A DNA stretch of 20,553 nt from Clostridiales bacterium DTU092 (GTDB lineage Bacteria; Bacillota; Clostridia; Caldicoprobacterales; Caldicoprobacteraceae): contig LFTM01000122.1 in assembly GCA_001513505.1 (NCBI GenBank), forward strand, positions 1 through 20,553. Direction: 5' to 3'. The translations under genes were made by a program, and so were the position numbers. The notes beneath the pieces were generated by a model. The model saw only the letters and a list, made by a program, of their open reading frames with translations. It did no database searches and had not been told where the DNA came from. Positions 6,599 to 14,189 of the stretch are shown in pieces (positions within the stretch are counted from its first letter, which is position 1; each line of letters opens with the position of its first letter).

Positions 6599-7723
6599 TT
6601 ATGCTTTTTTTAAAGCCTCAAGTGCATCAACATATTCTAAACCCTGAGCTTCTGCAACAGGTTTATAGGTCAACATTCCTTTATATACGTTCAACCCCTT
6701 AAGAAGCGCTTCGTTTTCCAGCAAAGCGTTGTTATAACCCTTGTTGGCTATCTGCAGGGCATAAGGCAGCGTTACATTAGTCAGGGCAAAAGATGAAGTT
6801 CTGGGAACTGCTCCAGGGATGTTGGACACAGAATAGTGTACCACATCGTGCTTAATATAGTACGGATCTTTGTGGGAGGTAGTTCTGTTGCAGGTTTCCA
6901 CACAACCTCCCTGGTCTATGGCCACATCAACAATTACCGCGCCCTTTTTCATTGTTTTCACTATATCCTCGGTTACCAGTTTAGGCGTTCTTGCCCCGGG
7001 TATCAAAACTGCCCCTACCAACAGATCGGCTTTTTGGGCACTTTGAGCAATATTATAGTTATTGGACATCAGGGTCGTGGCCCGTCCATTAAAGATATCA
7101 TCAAGATACGCCAGTCTTCTGGGATTTATATCTATAACCGTAACTCTTGCCCCCATGCCTATAGCTGTCCTTGCTGCGTTAATACCTACCGTTCCTCCGC
7201 CAATTATTACTACTTCCGCTGGTTCTACGCCGGGGACTCCACCTAGAACAATTCCTCTTCCCTTACTCATGTTTGTCAGGAGATAAGCACCTATCGTTAC
7301 CGCCATCCTGCCGGCTATTTCGCTCATGGGGGTTAAGAGAGGAAGAGAACCGTTTTCCAATTGTACCGTTTCATACGCAATACCTATGACTTTTTTCTCC
7401 AACAGAGCCTGTGTCTGTTGTTTATCCGGAGCCAGGTGGAGATAAGCAAAAAGAATTTGCCCCTCTCTCAGATAGTCATATTCGCAGGGTTGTGGTTCTT
7501 TTACTTTGAGAATCATATCTGCGATTTCATATACTTCCTTTGATGTATCACAAATTTTTGCGCCGGCTTTTATATATTCTTCATCGGTTATACCGCTTCC
7601 CAATCCTGCTTCTTTTTCAATATATACTTCATGGCCGTTATTGACAAAAGCTTCTACACCTGCTGGTGTAATTGCTACACGAGCTTCAGCAATCTTTATT
7701 TCTTTTGGAACACCAATTATCAT
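6599..7723 (-). CDS. ald: Alanine dehydrogenase
   Basis: Catalyses reversible NAD-dependent oxidative deamination of L-alanine to pyruvate and ammonia in the cytoplasm; in spore-formers Ald supports alanine use and normal sporulation. The 374 residues match the family length (370-380). Expected residues are present: R15 and K75 for pyruvate binding, catalytic H96 in AYLHLAP, the NAD-binding IIGGGTVGINAA (173-184) with D198 at the end of the second strand, and D270 in VDVAIDQGG. The start has AAGGAGAG upstream of the ATG. It is transcribed alone, with a weak TATACA-17-TATAAT promoter upstream and a clear terminator downstream. No anomaly seen. Confidence 0.96.
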   Translation of the reverse strand: MIIGVPKEIKIAEARVAITPAGVEAFVNNGHEVYIEKEAGLGSGITDEEYIKAGAKICDTSKEVYEIADMILKVKEPQPCEYDYLREGQILFAYLHLAPDKQQTQALLEKKVIGIAYETVQLENGSLPLLTPMSEIAGRMAVTIGAYLLTNMSKGRGIVLGGVPGVEPAEVVIIGGGTVGINAARTAIGMGARVTVIDINPRRLAYLDDIFNGRATTLMSNNYNIAQSAQKADLLVGAVLIPGARTPKLVTEDIVKTMKKGAVIVDVAIDQGGCVETCNRTTSHKDPYYIKHDVVHYSVSNIPGAVPRTSSFALTNVTLPYALQIANKGYNNALLENEALLKGLNVYKGMLTYKPVAEAQGLEYVDALEALKKA

Positions 7724-7793
7724 GCTATTATCTCTCCTTAATCAAGTGTATGTTTTTTATTGATGATATTATTATCACTAAAGTTTAACCATT

Positions 7794-7822
7794 ATTATAT
7801 CCTTTATTTTATGAGATGTATA
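7794..7822 (-). promoter_or_regulatory. Candidate SigmaA promoter for ald
   Basis: On the minus strand TATACA (7822-7817), 17 bp, then TATAAT (7799-7794), giving a leader of about 65 nt before ald. The -10 is perfect and the -35 weak (4/6). Confidence 0.4.
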
Positions 7823-7846
7823 TTCTATTAATCATAATCAATGAAC

Positions 7847-8326
7847 TCAATCCTCATCATCATGAAGCACCTGATCGATGACTATCACCAGGGCAAGTAT
7901 GAATCCGTAATCTTCGTCATCTGCAATATCAACACCGTAAGTATCACTCCAGGCGAACCAGCGTTTAGATACCTGAGCCACATGTTTTCCGTTCCTGTGG
8001 ATTAAAAATTCCATACCCAGAAAATTACCTTCAATGGTAAACTCTCCATAGACACTCCATATTCTGAATCTGGGTCTAAAAAAGGTTAACTGTTTTTTGA
8101 CGGTTGCAACAGGCTGTCCTGACCGGTATATGGTGTATTCGGGTAAGAAACGCAACAGCTTTTGCTCTATATAGAAGAGCTCATGTCCTTGCATATCATA
8201 AATTCTTAATTTATCACCCAGGGCAAATACCTTGCCTTTAACCATAAAGTGTTCGTTGCCAGCTTCATCTTTTATTGTAAAATTATCCCCAAAGGAAAAT
8301 ACCTTCTGTCTTACAACAAACCGCAT
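7847..8326 (-). CDS. LURP-one-related/YxjI-like protein
   Basis: A 159-residue soluble protein of the LURP-one-related family (which includes Bacillus YxjI and plant LOR proteins; a tubby-like beta-barrel around a central helix). Pattern seen: repeated short beta-strand pairs of the type F-x-x-x-D-x-F-x-I-x-D-x-x-G (FSFGDNFTIKDEAGNEHFMV, FALGDKLRIYDMQGHELFYI), then FRIWSVYGEFTIEGNF, and a hydrophobic C-terminal helix (YGFILALVIVIDQVLHDD) before an acidic tail. The length is normal for bacterial members. GGGGGCC precedes the ATG. Biochemical function of bacterial members is not established; binding to membranes or phospholipid, as suggested for tubby-like folds, would be speculation. It seems to be a separate unit between the two-component system and ald. 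Confidence 0.84.
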   Translation of the reverse strand: MRFVVRQKVFSFGDNFTIKDEAGNEHFMVKGKVFALGDKLRIYDMQGHELFYIEQKLLRFLPEYTIYRSGQPVATVKKQLTFFRPRFRIWSVYGEFTIEGNFLGMEFLIHRNGKHVAQVSKRWFAWSDTYGVDIADDEDYGFILALVIVIDQVLHDDED

Positions 8327-8384
8327 GACCCGGCCCCCTTATATTTAGTGTGGCGCTGCTCATGGCATAGAAATTTTGTTTTAT

Positions 8385-8403
8385 ATAGTATGTATGCTAC
8401 TAT
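8385..8403. repeat. Inverted repeat upstream of the LURP-one-like gene
   Basis: ATAGTA at 8385-8390 and TACTAT at 8398-8403 form a perfect 6+6 inverted repeat with a 7-nt centre. It lies about 60-75 bp before the start codon, just downstream (minus sense) of TTGACA and TATAAT-like boxes in the same AT-rich segment (about 8400-8425). An operator is possible but chance is not excluded. Confidence 0.3.
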
Positions 8404-8469
8404 TATAGCTTATAGTTTGTCAATAAAAAAATTTACTATAATCCCGTGTTTTTATACATAAAAAAATAT

Positions 8470-9903
8470 TCAGGGAACTATTGGAAGTGTAAAGTAAACG
8501 GTTGTACCTTTGCCCTGAGTACTATCCGCCCATATTTTACCGCCATGCTCATTGATTATATATTTGCAGATCGTAAGTCCCAAACCTATACCGCCGTCAG
8601 CATTGGAACGGGATTTTTCTCCGCGGTAAAAACGTTCAAATATATGGGGGAGATCTTCAGGTGAAATACCCGGGCCGTTATCTTTTATAAACACTTCCAA
8701 ATAAGAATTGGAAGAGGTGGCGCCAATTACTATATGCCCATTATTCTGGATATATCGCTTTGCATTTTCAATCAAATTATCCATTACCTGTGAGATCCGG
8801 CTGCTGTCCGCTTTAATATTAACTTCCGGTATAGGACGCTGCACCGTTATCTTTAATGAAGTATCTTTATAATCCATTTCAATTGATGATACTATATCCT
8901 CCAGCATAATTCTGCTGTTGTGGATTTTTATGTCCATATGCAATTTTCCCAGTTCCAGCTGTGAAAATTGAAAAAGATCGTCAATAAGACGGTCCAGCTT
9001 ATCGGTTTTATCTTCAATTATACTAAGATACCGGTTAAATCTTTCAGGATCTTGTGCAATTCCGTCCTGCAAGGCTTCAACATATCCCTTTATGGACGCT
9101 ATGGGGGTGCGAAGATCATGAGATATGCTGGCAATGATGGTTTTTCGGGAGTTTTCATATTCATTCTGCTTTTCAAGGGATTCTTTAAGTTTATGTCTCA
9201 TCAGTTCAAAAGCCTGGCATAAACGGCCTAGCTCATCGTTTTTCCTGTACTTTATGGTAAAGTCAAGATTTCCCTCGGCTATATTCTTTGTTGCTGCATT
9301 CAGCTGGTTCAAAGGAACCAGAACACTACGGGAGATAAGCCAGGAAAGAACAGCGATTAATAAGATGAGGGATAACAAACCCAGTACATAACTTCCTCCC
9401 ATATATAGAATGATCTTATGCAGTACTTTGGGTGGCAGTGTATCAAAGTTATACTGAATAATGATACTTGCTACTGTCTGACCATCAATTTCAACAGGGA
9501 AGGAATACTGGTGGATGTCGTCCGCGTTTTCCTCCAGGTTTAATGCAAAGCCATCAGCAATTTCTAACTTCAGCATCTTATTTTCCAGCGATCCTTCTCT
9601 GTCTTCTGAATCAAAGAGAAGCATGCCGGAGTTATCAACTACCTGTAATCTGCAATTGGTTTGTTTAAGCACGGGATTGACCTTATTAAAGAACCGGTCG
9701 TAATCGTGGATAATAAAATAGTTGTCAACTACCAGATCGATTATCTTTTCAAACCGAATATCCATTTTGGAAAATCTGATGATTTCCGGATCGGTCTTAA
9801 TTTTGCCGGTGGCATTATCTATAAGGAACAGCGTAATAATGGCCGGTATTATGATAATACTGATGAAGGACAAAATCAATTTCCATCGAAAGTTAAGTCT
9901 CAT
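8470..9903 (-). CDS. Sensor histidine kinase (HAMP-HisKA-HATPase)
   Basis: A 477-residue membrane kinase that should autophosphorylate and pass the phosphate to the adjacent response regulator. Layout: TM1 about 8-28; extracytoplasmic sensor about 29-163; TM2 about 166-190; HAMP about 191-245; HisKA with H-box SISHDLRTP (H262); N-box NLIENAKRY (N380); G1 DNGPG (408-412); F-box HIFERFYRG; G2 GGIGLGL (437-443); C-terminal strand. All catalytic motifs are intact. Its ATG overlaps the stop of the regulator (ATGA), so the pair is translationally coupled. The sensor domain is of unrecognised type and the signal unknown. It lies downstream of a multicopper oxidase, but a terminator-like hairpin and a separate promoter suggest the pair has its own transcript. 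Confidence 0.95.
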   Translation of the reverse strand: MRLNFRWKLILSFISIIIIPAIITLFLIDNATGKIKTDPEIIRFSKMDIRFEKIIDLVVDNYFIIHDYDRFFNKVNPVLKQTNCRLQVVDNSGMLLFDSEDREGSLENKMLKLEIADGFALNLEENADDIHQYSFPVEIDGQTVASIIIQYNFDTLPPKVLHKIILYMGGSYVLGLLSLILLIAVLSWLISRSVLVPLNQLNAATKNIAEGNLDFTIKYRKNDELGRLCQAFELMRHKLKESLEKQNEYENSRKTIIASISHDLRTPIASIKGYVEALQDGIAQDPERFNRYLSIIEDKTDKLDRLIDDLFQFSQLELGKLHMDIKIHNSRIMLEDIVSSIEMDYKDTSLKITVQRPIPEVNIKADSSRISQVMDNLIENAKRYIQNNGHIVIGATSSNSYLEVFIKDNGPGISPEDLPHIFERFYRGEKSRSNADGGIGLGLTICKYIINEHGGKIWADSTQGKGTTVYFTLPIVP

Positions 9904-10601
9904 ATGTTCCCCCCTGTAAACTTATAGCCAACACCCCATACCGTTTGAATGTAAACAGGATGAGACGGATCCTCCTCGATCTTTTCTCTGATCTTGCTAA
10001 TGTGGACTGTAACAGTATTTATATCGCCGTATTCGTTGTAACCCCATACATTGTGGAATATTTCTTCCCGTGTGAACACCCTGTTAGGATGTGTTGCCAG
10101 GAATTTTAGAACTTCAAATTCTTTGGATGATAGTGAAACGGGTTTATCATTGACATACACACTGTATGCATTTAAATCTATGACAAGGTTGTTGAAGGTT
10201 AGCCTGCCACCTTTTTTTGAAAGGTCCGAAAACTGTCTGTAGCGCCTTAAATGGGCTTTGACCCGGGCAACCAGCACTTTTGGACTGAAAGGTTTGGTTA
10301 TATAGTCATCCGCCCCCAAACCCAGCCCCAGGATTTTATCAACATCGCTTTTTTTTGCACTTAGCATGAGAATAGGGATCGACGATTTGGCCCGAATGTT
10401 TTTACATACTTCCAGGCCGTCCAATTTTGGCAGCATGACGTCCAGTATGGCCAGGTCAGGTTGGTGCTCCTGAAACAACTCTAATGCCTGCTGGCCATCA
10501 TATGCGCAAATTACGTTAAAATTTTCAAATTCCAGATAATCTCTGACAAGCTCTGCTATTTCTTTTTCATCATCAACAACTAAAATAGTTTCCTTTTGCA
10601 T
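9900..10601 (-). CDS. OmpR/PhoB-family response regulator
   Basis: A 233-residue DNA-binding response regulator. Receiver domain: D10/D11 acidic pocket, phospho-acceptor D54 in LAILDVMLPK, and K103 in ITKPFSP. The C-terminal winged-helix Trans_Reg_C domain shows SSKEFEVLKFLATHPNRVFT and VHISKIREKIE, ending VWGVGYKF. A longer frame reaches 10733, but the extra residues are not receiver-like and contain a good promoter (10634-10662), so I start at the ATG at 10601; the ribosome site there is weak. Its end overlaps the kinase start by 4 bases. Direct repeats AGCTTATGT upstream could be its own binding sites. Target genes unknown. Confidence 0.94.
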   Translation of the reverse strand: MQKETILVVDDEKEIAELVRDYLEFENFNVICAYDGQQALELFQEHQPDLAILDVMLPKLDGLEVCKNIRAKSSIPILMLSAKKSDVDKILGLGLGADDYITKPFSPKVLVARVKAHLRRYRQFSDLSKKGGRLTFNNLVIDLNAYSVYVNDKPVSLSSKEFEVLKFLATHPNRVFTREEIFHNVWGYNEYGDINTVTVHISKIREKIEEDPSHPVYIQTVWGVGYKFTGGNI

Positions 10602-10633
10602 AACCTTTAAACCTGTCTTCCTGTTTTTTTTAT

Positions 10634-10662
10634 ATTCTACCATATGATCTGTGTTTTTGTAA
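10634..10662 (-). promoter_or_regulatory. SigmaA promoter of the two-component operon
   Basis: Minus strand TTACAA (10662-10657), 17-bp spacer, TAGAAT (10639-10634). Transcription would start about 25 nt before the regulator ATG at 10601. Confidence 0.62.
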
Positions 10663-10747
10663 TGCGTATAACAATTTTTATAAGAATTGGACACAGAAAA
10701 AGAAATGATTAGTTTTATAGCATAGGTATACATACATCATAGGGTTA

Positions 10748-10770
10748 AGCTTATGTGCAAAAGCTTATGT
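10748..10770. repeat. Direct repeat AGCTTATGT upstream of the regulator
   Basis: Two exact 9-bp copies at 10748-10756 and 10762-10770, 14 bp apart start to start, about 90-110 bp upstream of the regulator's -35 box. OmpR-family regulators usually bind direct repeats, so autoregulation is possible. Confidence 0.4.
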
Positions 10771-10771
10771 A

Positions 10772-10817
10772 CAGAAAACGGGAGGAGTTAAATCGGCAAT
10801 TATTCAACTCCAACCCG
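10772..10817 (-). terminator. Probable terminator of the laccase gene
   Basis: CGGG (10779-10782) and GGAGTT (10784-10789) pair with AACTCC (10806-10811) and CCCG (10814-10817), with a small internal mismatch and a 16-nt loop; TTTT follows on the minus strand. It lies directly after the laccase stop codon. Confidence 0.55.
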
Positions 10818-10823
10818 ATTTGT

Positions 10824-12398
10824 CTATGTGTTGTAGCTCTTAATAACTCTAAGGGGGCGCATCATGTCGTAATCTTCATGTTCCAGGATATGGCAATGCC
10901 ATACATAATCTCCCGTATAGCCGTCAAATTTCATAATAATCCTTGTGACTTCCCCGGGTGTGGCCATTATGGTGTCTTTCCAACCGTTTTCGCTGGCTCT
11001 TGGCTGAACCGGTTCTCCCGTGAATTTGATTTCCCCGGTATCTCTGTAGTGTTGAACATCAAAAGGTATCCGATCTAAAACTTGAAACTGTACCAGGTGT
11101 ACATGGATGGGATGGGGAAAAGCTGTCAGGTTTATTAAATTCCATATTTCAATGCTGCCAAATTCCGGCGTTTCGCTTACAGGATCATCCCACATTTTAT
11201 TATTAAGCAGAAACAATGGCCGCCCGTATCTGTCGATTACCGTATCAATGGACAGGTTTCTTACCTTTACAGCCATATTTTGATCTAAATGGCGTAATGG
11301 ATACAGCGTTTCGGGTATTGTGCTGGTGTCCTTATCGCTAAGCGGAAGTACCACCCTAAACTGCATAACATTTCTTGTGTTTTCGTCTGTATCCTCATTG
11401 GTCAAAATTATATTCTGATGTTTTGAGCCGGAAAAGTTTATTATAACATCTGCTCTCTCGGCAGGCATAATTGTGAGTGTATCCAGTTCCACGGGTGTTT
11501 CCATGAGCCCGCCGTCGGTTCCTATTTGGTAAAATTTCTGGCCGTTGGATAGCCTCAATGTGTAAGTCCGGGAATTGGAACCGTTTAATAATCTGAAACG
11601 GTACTTCCTGGGCTCAACATTGAGATATGGCCATACCTTGCCGTTGACAAGTATTGTGTTTCCAAAGAATATTGGCACTACCGAGGGAGAAGCTCCCGGT
11701 ATCGGTTGAGCAGGTCCGTCGGGATAGAACAGGGAACCGTCTTCATTAAATGTTCTGTCCTGGATCAGAAGAGGGATTTCATACTTGCCGGAGGGAAGAT
11801 TAAGCCTGAGTTCAAGCTGATCCCGTATTATATAAAAGCCTGCAAGGCCGGAATATACGTTTAATCTGGTTATGCCCAATGCATGATCATGGTACCATAG
11901 TGTAGCAGCCTGCTGGTTGTTGGGATACTTATAAACCTCTCTGGAAAAAGATGGGCCTCTTTCCCTATAACCTTGCGTAAACCAGGCTTCAGGATGTCCA
12001 TCACTGTCAGGAGATACGCGTGCGCCGTGGAGATGGACAACGGTCCGAACTTCAGGTGAATCAATAGCTGCATGCAAAGTACGATCTATTGGTAAAAAGT
12101 GCTTATTGGGCAGGAAGTTCATCCATTTGATCATAACGGGGCGATCCTTCAATGTCTCAATGGTAGGGCCGGGATATGTGCCGTTATATCCCCATACGGT
12201 AGTCTTTGGGAAATATTTATGCAGCCGTTGTTTTGTTTGTTGCATTTTGACTTCATAGTATGCCCCGCTTTTTAGTACTTTTGTCGGTTGAAGCACTTTG
12301 GGAACAGGCAGTTCATCAACAAACTTGGGAATTGAATCCGGGTTTGACGGATCAACTTTGTATTCACAAACATCTTTATCATCTAAATCCCATGGCAT
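10824..12398 (-). CDS. cotA: CotA-type multicopper oxidase (spore coat laccase)
   Basis: A laccase of 524 residues that would oxidise phenolic or metal substrates and reduce oxygen to water; Bacillus CotA (513 aa) is an outer spore-coat enzyme. All copper motifs are present: HLHG (122-125), WYHDHA (168-173), HPIHVHL (429-435) and HCHILEHEDYDMM (501-513). Type 1 ligands are H429, C502, H507 and axial M512, each offset by ten from those of B. subtilis CotA. There is no signal peptide, as expected for a coat protein deposited from the mother cell. AAGGAGG precedes the ATG. A SigmaK-like promoter lies at 12430-12457. The gene is flanked by tRNA-Ser on one side and a two-component system on the other. 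The family is certain; the coat location is inferred. Found in a probable anaerobe, it may protect spores against oxygen, which is speculative. Confidence 0.93.
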   Translation of the reverse strand: MPWDLDDKDVCEYKVDPSNPDSIPKFVDELPVPKVLQPTKVLKSGAYYEVKMQQTKQRLHKYFPKTTVWGYNGTYPGPTIETLKDRPVMIKWMNFLPNKHFLPIDRTLHAAIDSPEVRTVVHLHGARVSPDSDGHPEAWFTQGYRERGPSFSREVYKYPNNQQAATLWYHDHALGITRLNVYSGLAGFYIIRDQLELRLNLPSGKYEIPLLIQDRTFNEDGSLFYPDGPAQPIPGASPSVVPIFFGNTILVNGKVWPYLNVEPRKYRFRLLNGSNSRTYTLRLSNGQKFYQIGTDGGLMETPVELDTLTIMPAERADVIINFSGSKHQNIILTNEDTDENTRNVMQFRVVLPLSDKDTSTIPETLYPLRHLDQNMAVKVRNLSIDTVIDRYGRPLFLLNNKMWDDPVSETPEFGSIEIWNLINLTAFPHPIHVHLVQFQVLDRIPFDVQHYRDTGEIKFTGEPVQPRASENGWKDTIMATPGEVTRIIMKFDGYTGDYVWHCHILEHEDYDMMRPLRVIKSYNT

Positions 12399-12429
12399 AT
12401 AGGATATCCTCCTTATATGTCTTTTGCTA

Positions 12430-12457
12430 TATATTATGTATGTGGGATGTCAGATGT
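12430..12457 (-). promoter_or_regulatory. SigmaK-like promoter for the coat laccase
   Basis: On the minus strand AC (12457-12456), 17 bp, then CATAATATA (12438-12430), which fits the mother-cell consensus AC-N16/17-CATANNNTA. It would give a leader of about 25 nt before the ATG at 12398. Bacillus cotA is SigmaK-dependent, which agrees. Confidence 0.55.
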
Positions 12458-12485
12458 GTATAATTCAGTTGACTGATTTTCCATG

Positions 12486-12514
12486 TTGATTTTATGTATT
12501 TTATATGTCATAAT
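12486..12514 (+). promoter_or_regulatory. Promoter of tRNA-Ser
   Basis: TTGATT (12486-12491), 17-bp spacer, CATAAT (12509-12514). Transcription would start near 12521, about 45 nt before the tRNA. Confidence 0.6.
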
Positions 12515-12566
12515 AATGGATGAACAGCGGAGAAGCCTGTAAAGCCGCGATAGCTGTTTCTGATAC

Positions 12567-12655
12567 GGAAGAGTAGCGAAGTGGTCATAACGCGCTGCAC
12601 TCGAAATGCAGTTGCCCGCAAGGGCACGTGGGTTCGAATCCCACCTCTTCCGCCA
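12567..12655 (+). tRNA. tRNA-Ser(CGA)
   Basis: Complete class II tRNA with encoded CCA. The acceptor GGAAGAG pairs with CTCTTCC (12645-12651), discriminator G, CCA at 12653-12655. The anticodon stem CTGCA/TGCAG (12595-12599, 12607-12611) encloses loop CTCGAAA with anticodon CGA at 12602-12604, reading UCG serine codons. The long variable arm GCCC-GCAA-GGGC is present, as in tRNA-Ser, and the T-arm is TGGG-TTCGAAT-CCCA type. A strong terminator follows at once. The tadA gene lies 3 kb downstream, a common neighbourhood in Firmicutes. Confidence 0.98.
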
Positions 12656-12659
12656 GTAT

Positions 12660-12698
12660 AAGGGCACATCACTCAATCTGAGTGATGTGCCTTTTTAT
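12660..12698 (+). terminator. Terminator of tRNA-Ser
   Basis: A 15-bp stem with one G-T pair (12661-12675 with 12679-12693, core GGCACATCACTCA), a 3-nt loop and a T-run. It starts five bases after the tRNA CCA. Confidence 0.92.
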
Positions 12699-12712
12699 AT
12701 TTATTACAATCC

Positions 12713-12741
12713 TTGTTTTTCCCACCGCTTTTTAATAAAAT
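12713..12741 (+). promoter_or_regulatory. Candidate promoter of the ADP-ribosylglycohydrolase gene
   Basis: TTGTTT (12713-12718), 17 bp, TAAAAT (12736-12741), 10 bp before the ribosome site GGAGGG. The leader would be very short (about 17 nt). Confidence 0.5.
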
Positions 12742-12764
12742 AATAAAAAAGGAGGGAGATGCAA

Positions 12765-13847
12765 ATGGGTGGTAAAGTAAGTCTGCGGGAAAAATTTTTT
12801 GGATGTATAGCTGGTGCCCATATAGGTTCGGCGATGGGGGCAGTAGTAGAGGGATGGACATACGATAAGATTGAAGAAAAGTATGGAACACTGGATAAGC
12901 TGCTTCCCTATGAACATTATAATAACGGCTGGATTAGGGAGCCCGGTACTACAGAAGACGGGATTGAAAGACAAAAACTGATGATAACCGCTATCATAGA
13001 GAAAGGTGACAGGGTCAACGCCGAGGATGTACGGCAAGCCTGGTTGAAATATATCAAGCCTGAATCGGCAGGAATGGTATCCGAACCTTTTGAAGCGGTA
13101 TTGCTGGCAATGGCTAAAACAGGAATACCTGCCCGGGATCTGGGCCGATACTGTGATTATTCCGGATTAAACAGTTTTGCCCGTTCATGTCATCCTATAG
13201 GGCTAATTAATGCCGGCGATATGGAGGGAGCAAAAGAGGATATATTGGAAGTTGGGCAGCTGTACCAGACCACCAACAGCAGGGGACTGCAATGGGCGGT
13301 AGTAACGGGAGTGGCAATTGCTGCAGCTACCCGGCCAAACGCTACCGTAGACAGTGTACTGGGAGCCATATTTGATTACTGCCATGCTGACATGGTGGTC
13401 AAGGAACTGGACAGGGAACTGAAACGTACAGCCCACTGCAAGGATTTCAGGGAGTTAAGAAAGGCATTTGACAGTGTATACAATGGATACGGTATGCCGT
13501 ATTCAATGAGTTATGCCAATGAGGTTGTAACAAAGGCTGTCTGTATATTCAGGATGGTTGACGGAAATACCAGGGATGCCATGATTGCAGCGGTTAACCT
13601 GGGAAGGGATACAGACTGTATAGCTGCGATAGCAAGCGGTATTTCCGGAGCTTTGACTGGTGCCGGTTCTTTGCCCCGTGAATATATCGAGCAGGTGGAC
13701 TATGCAACCAGCGTAAATGTTTATACAAATTCCCAGCGGACATTGCGGGAGCATGCCGATGGGCTATATAATGCCTGGTTAAACAGGATAAACAAGTTTA
13801 AGAAATACATAGAGTTAATGGATGATTCTTCTAGTGCAGAAGGTTAA
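12765..13847 (+). CDS. ADP-ribosylglycohydrolase family protein
   Basis: A 360-residue all-helical protein of the DraG/ADP-ribosylglycohydrolase family, which removes ADP-ribose from proteins or small molecules using a binuclear Mg centre. Visible: N-terminal GCIAGAHIGSAMGAVVEGW (residues 13-31, family G-x-x-G-D-A-x-G region), the first metal motif as TTEDG (62-66, classically TDDT), and the C-terminal NLGRDTDCIAAIASGISGAL (278-297, family G-G-D-T-D-T-x-A-A-I). The histidine at position 19 replaces the usual GDA aspartate, and TED replaces TDD, so substrate or metal use may differ. I choose ATG 12765, eight bases after GGAGGG; the ATG at 12759 overlaps that site. It is transcribed alone between tRNA-Ser and the permease. 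A hydrolase with another substrate is possible. Confidence 0.87.
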   Translation: MGGKVSLREKFFGCIAGAHIGSAMGAVVEGWTYDKIEEKYGTLDKLLPYEHYNNGWIREPGTTEDGIERQKLMITAIIEKGDRVNAEDVRQAWLKYIKPESAGMVSEPFEAVLLAMAKTGIPARDLGRYCDYSGLNSFARSCHPIGLINAGDMEGAKEDILEVGQLYQTTNSRGLQWAVVTGVAIAAATRPNATVDSVLGAIFDYCHADMVVKELDRELKRTAHCKDFRELRKAFDSVYNGYGMPYSMSYANEVVTKAVCIFRMVDGNTRDAMIAAVNLGRDTDCIAAIASGISGALTGAGSLPREYIEQVDYATSVNVYTNSQRTLREHADGLYNAWLNRINKFKKYIELMDDSSSAEG

Positions 13848-13931
13848 AGAAATTTAAAAGACTTATATTGATATTTTATCATACATGCAATTTCCGTTAA
13901 TGACGAAAATAATAAAATTTTAAATTTTATA

Positions 13932-13960
13932 TTGCAAAAGTTGTATACATGTGGTACAAT
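13932..13960 (+). promoter_or_regulatory. SigmaA promoter of the uracil permease leader
   Basis: TTGCAA (13932-13937), 17 bp, TACAAT (13955-13960). Transcription should begin near 13967, just before the structured leader. Confidence 0.7.
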
Positions 13961-13980
13961 TTCACGGAATAAAGATATTT

Positions 13981-14090
13981 TTAAGTCTGCACAGAGAGGC
14001 AGACAAGATATCTTGTGGAATTGATATGTATAGTCTTATAGTGGAAAGATAATCTTGTCTGCAATTGTGACGGACAAGATTTTTTTTTGC
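13981..14090 (+). promoter_or_regulatory. PyrR-like transcription attenuator ahead of the uracil permease
   Basis: The leader shows mutually exclusive hairpins. Hairpin 1: GTCTGC/GCAGAC (13985-13990, 13999-14004) with a CAGAGAG-containing loop, close to the PyrR binding-loop consensus (about AGUCC-NGNGAGG-CU). Antiterminator: GCAGACAAGAT (13999-14009) with ATCTTGTCTGC (14052-14062), 11 bp perfect. Terminator: AATCTTGTCTG (14051-14061) with CGGACAAGATT (14071-14081), then eight T. Hairpin 1 shares its 3' arm with the antiterminator, so stabilising it would favour termination, exactly the PyrR logic. A local palindrome ACAAGATATCTTGT at 14003-14016 adds another alternative. PyrR as the ligand-sensing protein is inferred from the motif and the gene controlled. 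Confidence 0.72.
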
Positions 14091-14189
14091 AAAGGGGGAT
14101 GAGAATAAGTTGCCCTGAAATTCTGAAAGGATTAATTTTCCAACTGGTATGTGTCGGATTCTATCATTAATTAAGAGAGAGGTGTAATT

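Noticed and set aside
10602..10733. Longer start for the response regulator
   Set aside because: Extra 44 residues are not receiver-like and contain a well-spaced promoter.
12434..12676. Minus-strand frame of 80 codons across the tRNA-Ser gene
   Set aside because: It is the antisense of the tRNA (the familiar RWDSNPR-type false protein). No ribosome site and full overlap with a certain tRNA.
13981..14090. Purine or preQ1 riboswitch ahead of the NCS2 permease
   Set aside because: The conserved purine-aptamer core (TATA...GTTTCTAC type) is absent; the structure fits a PyrR-like attenuator better.
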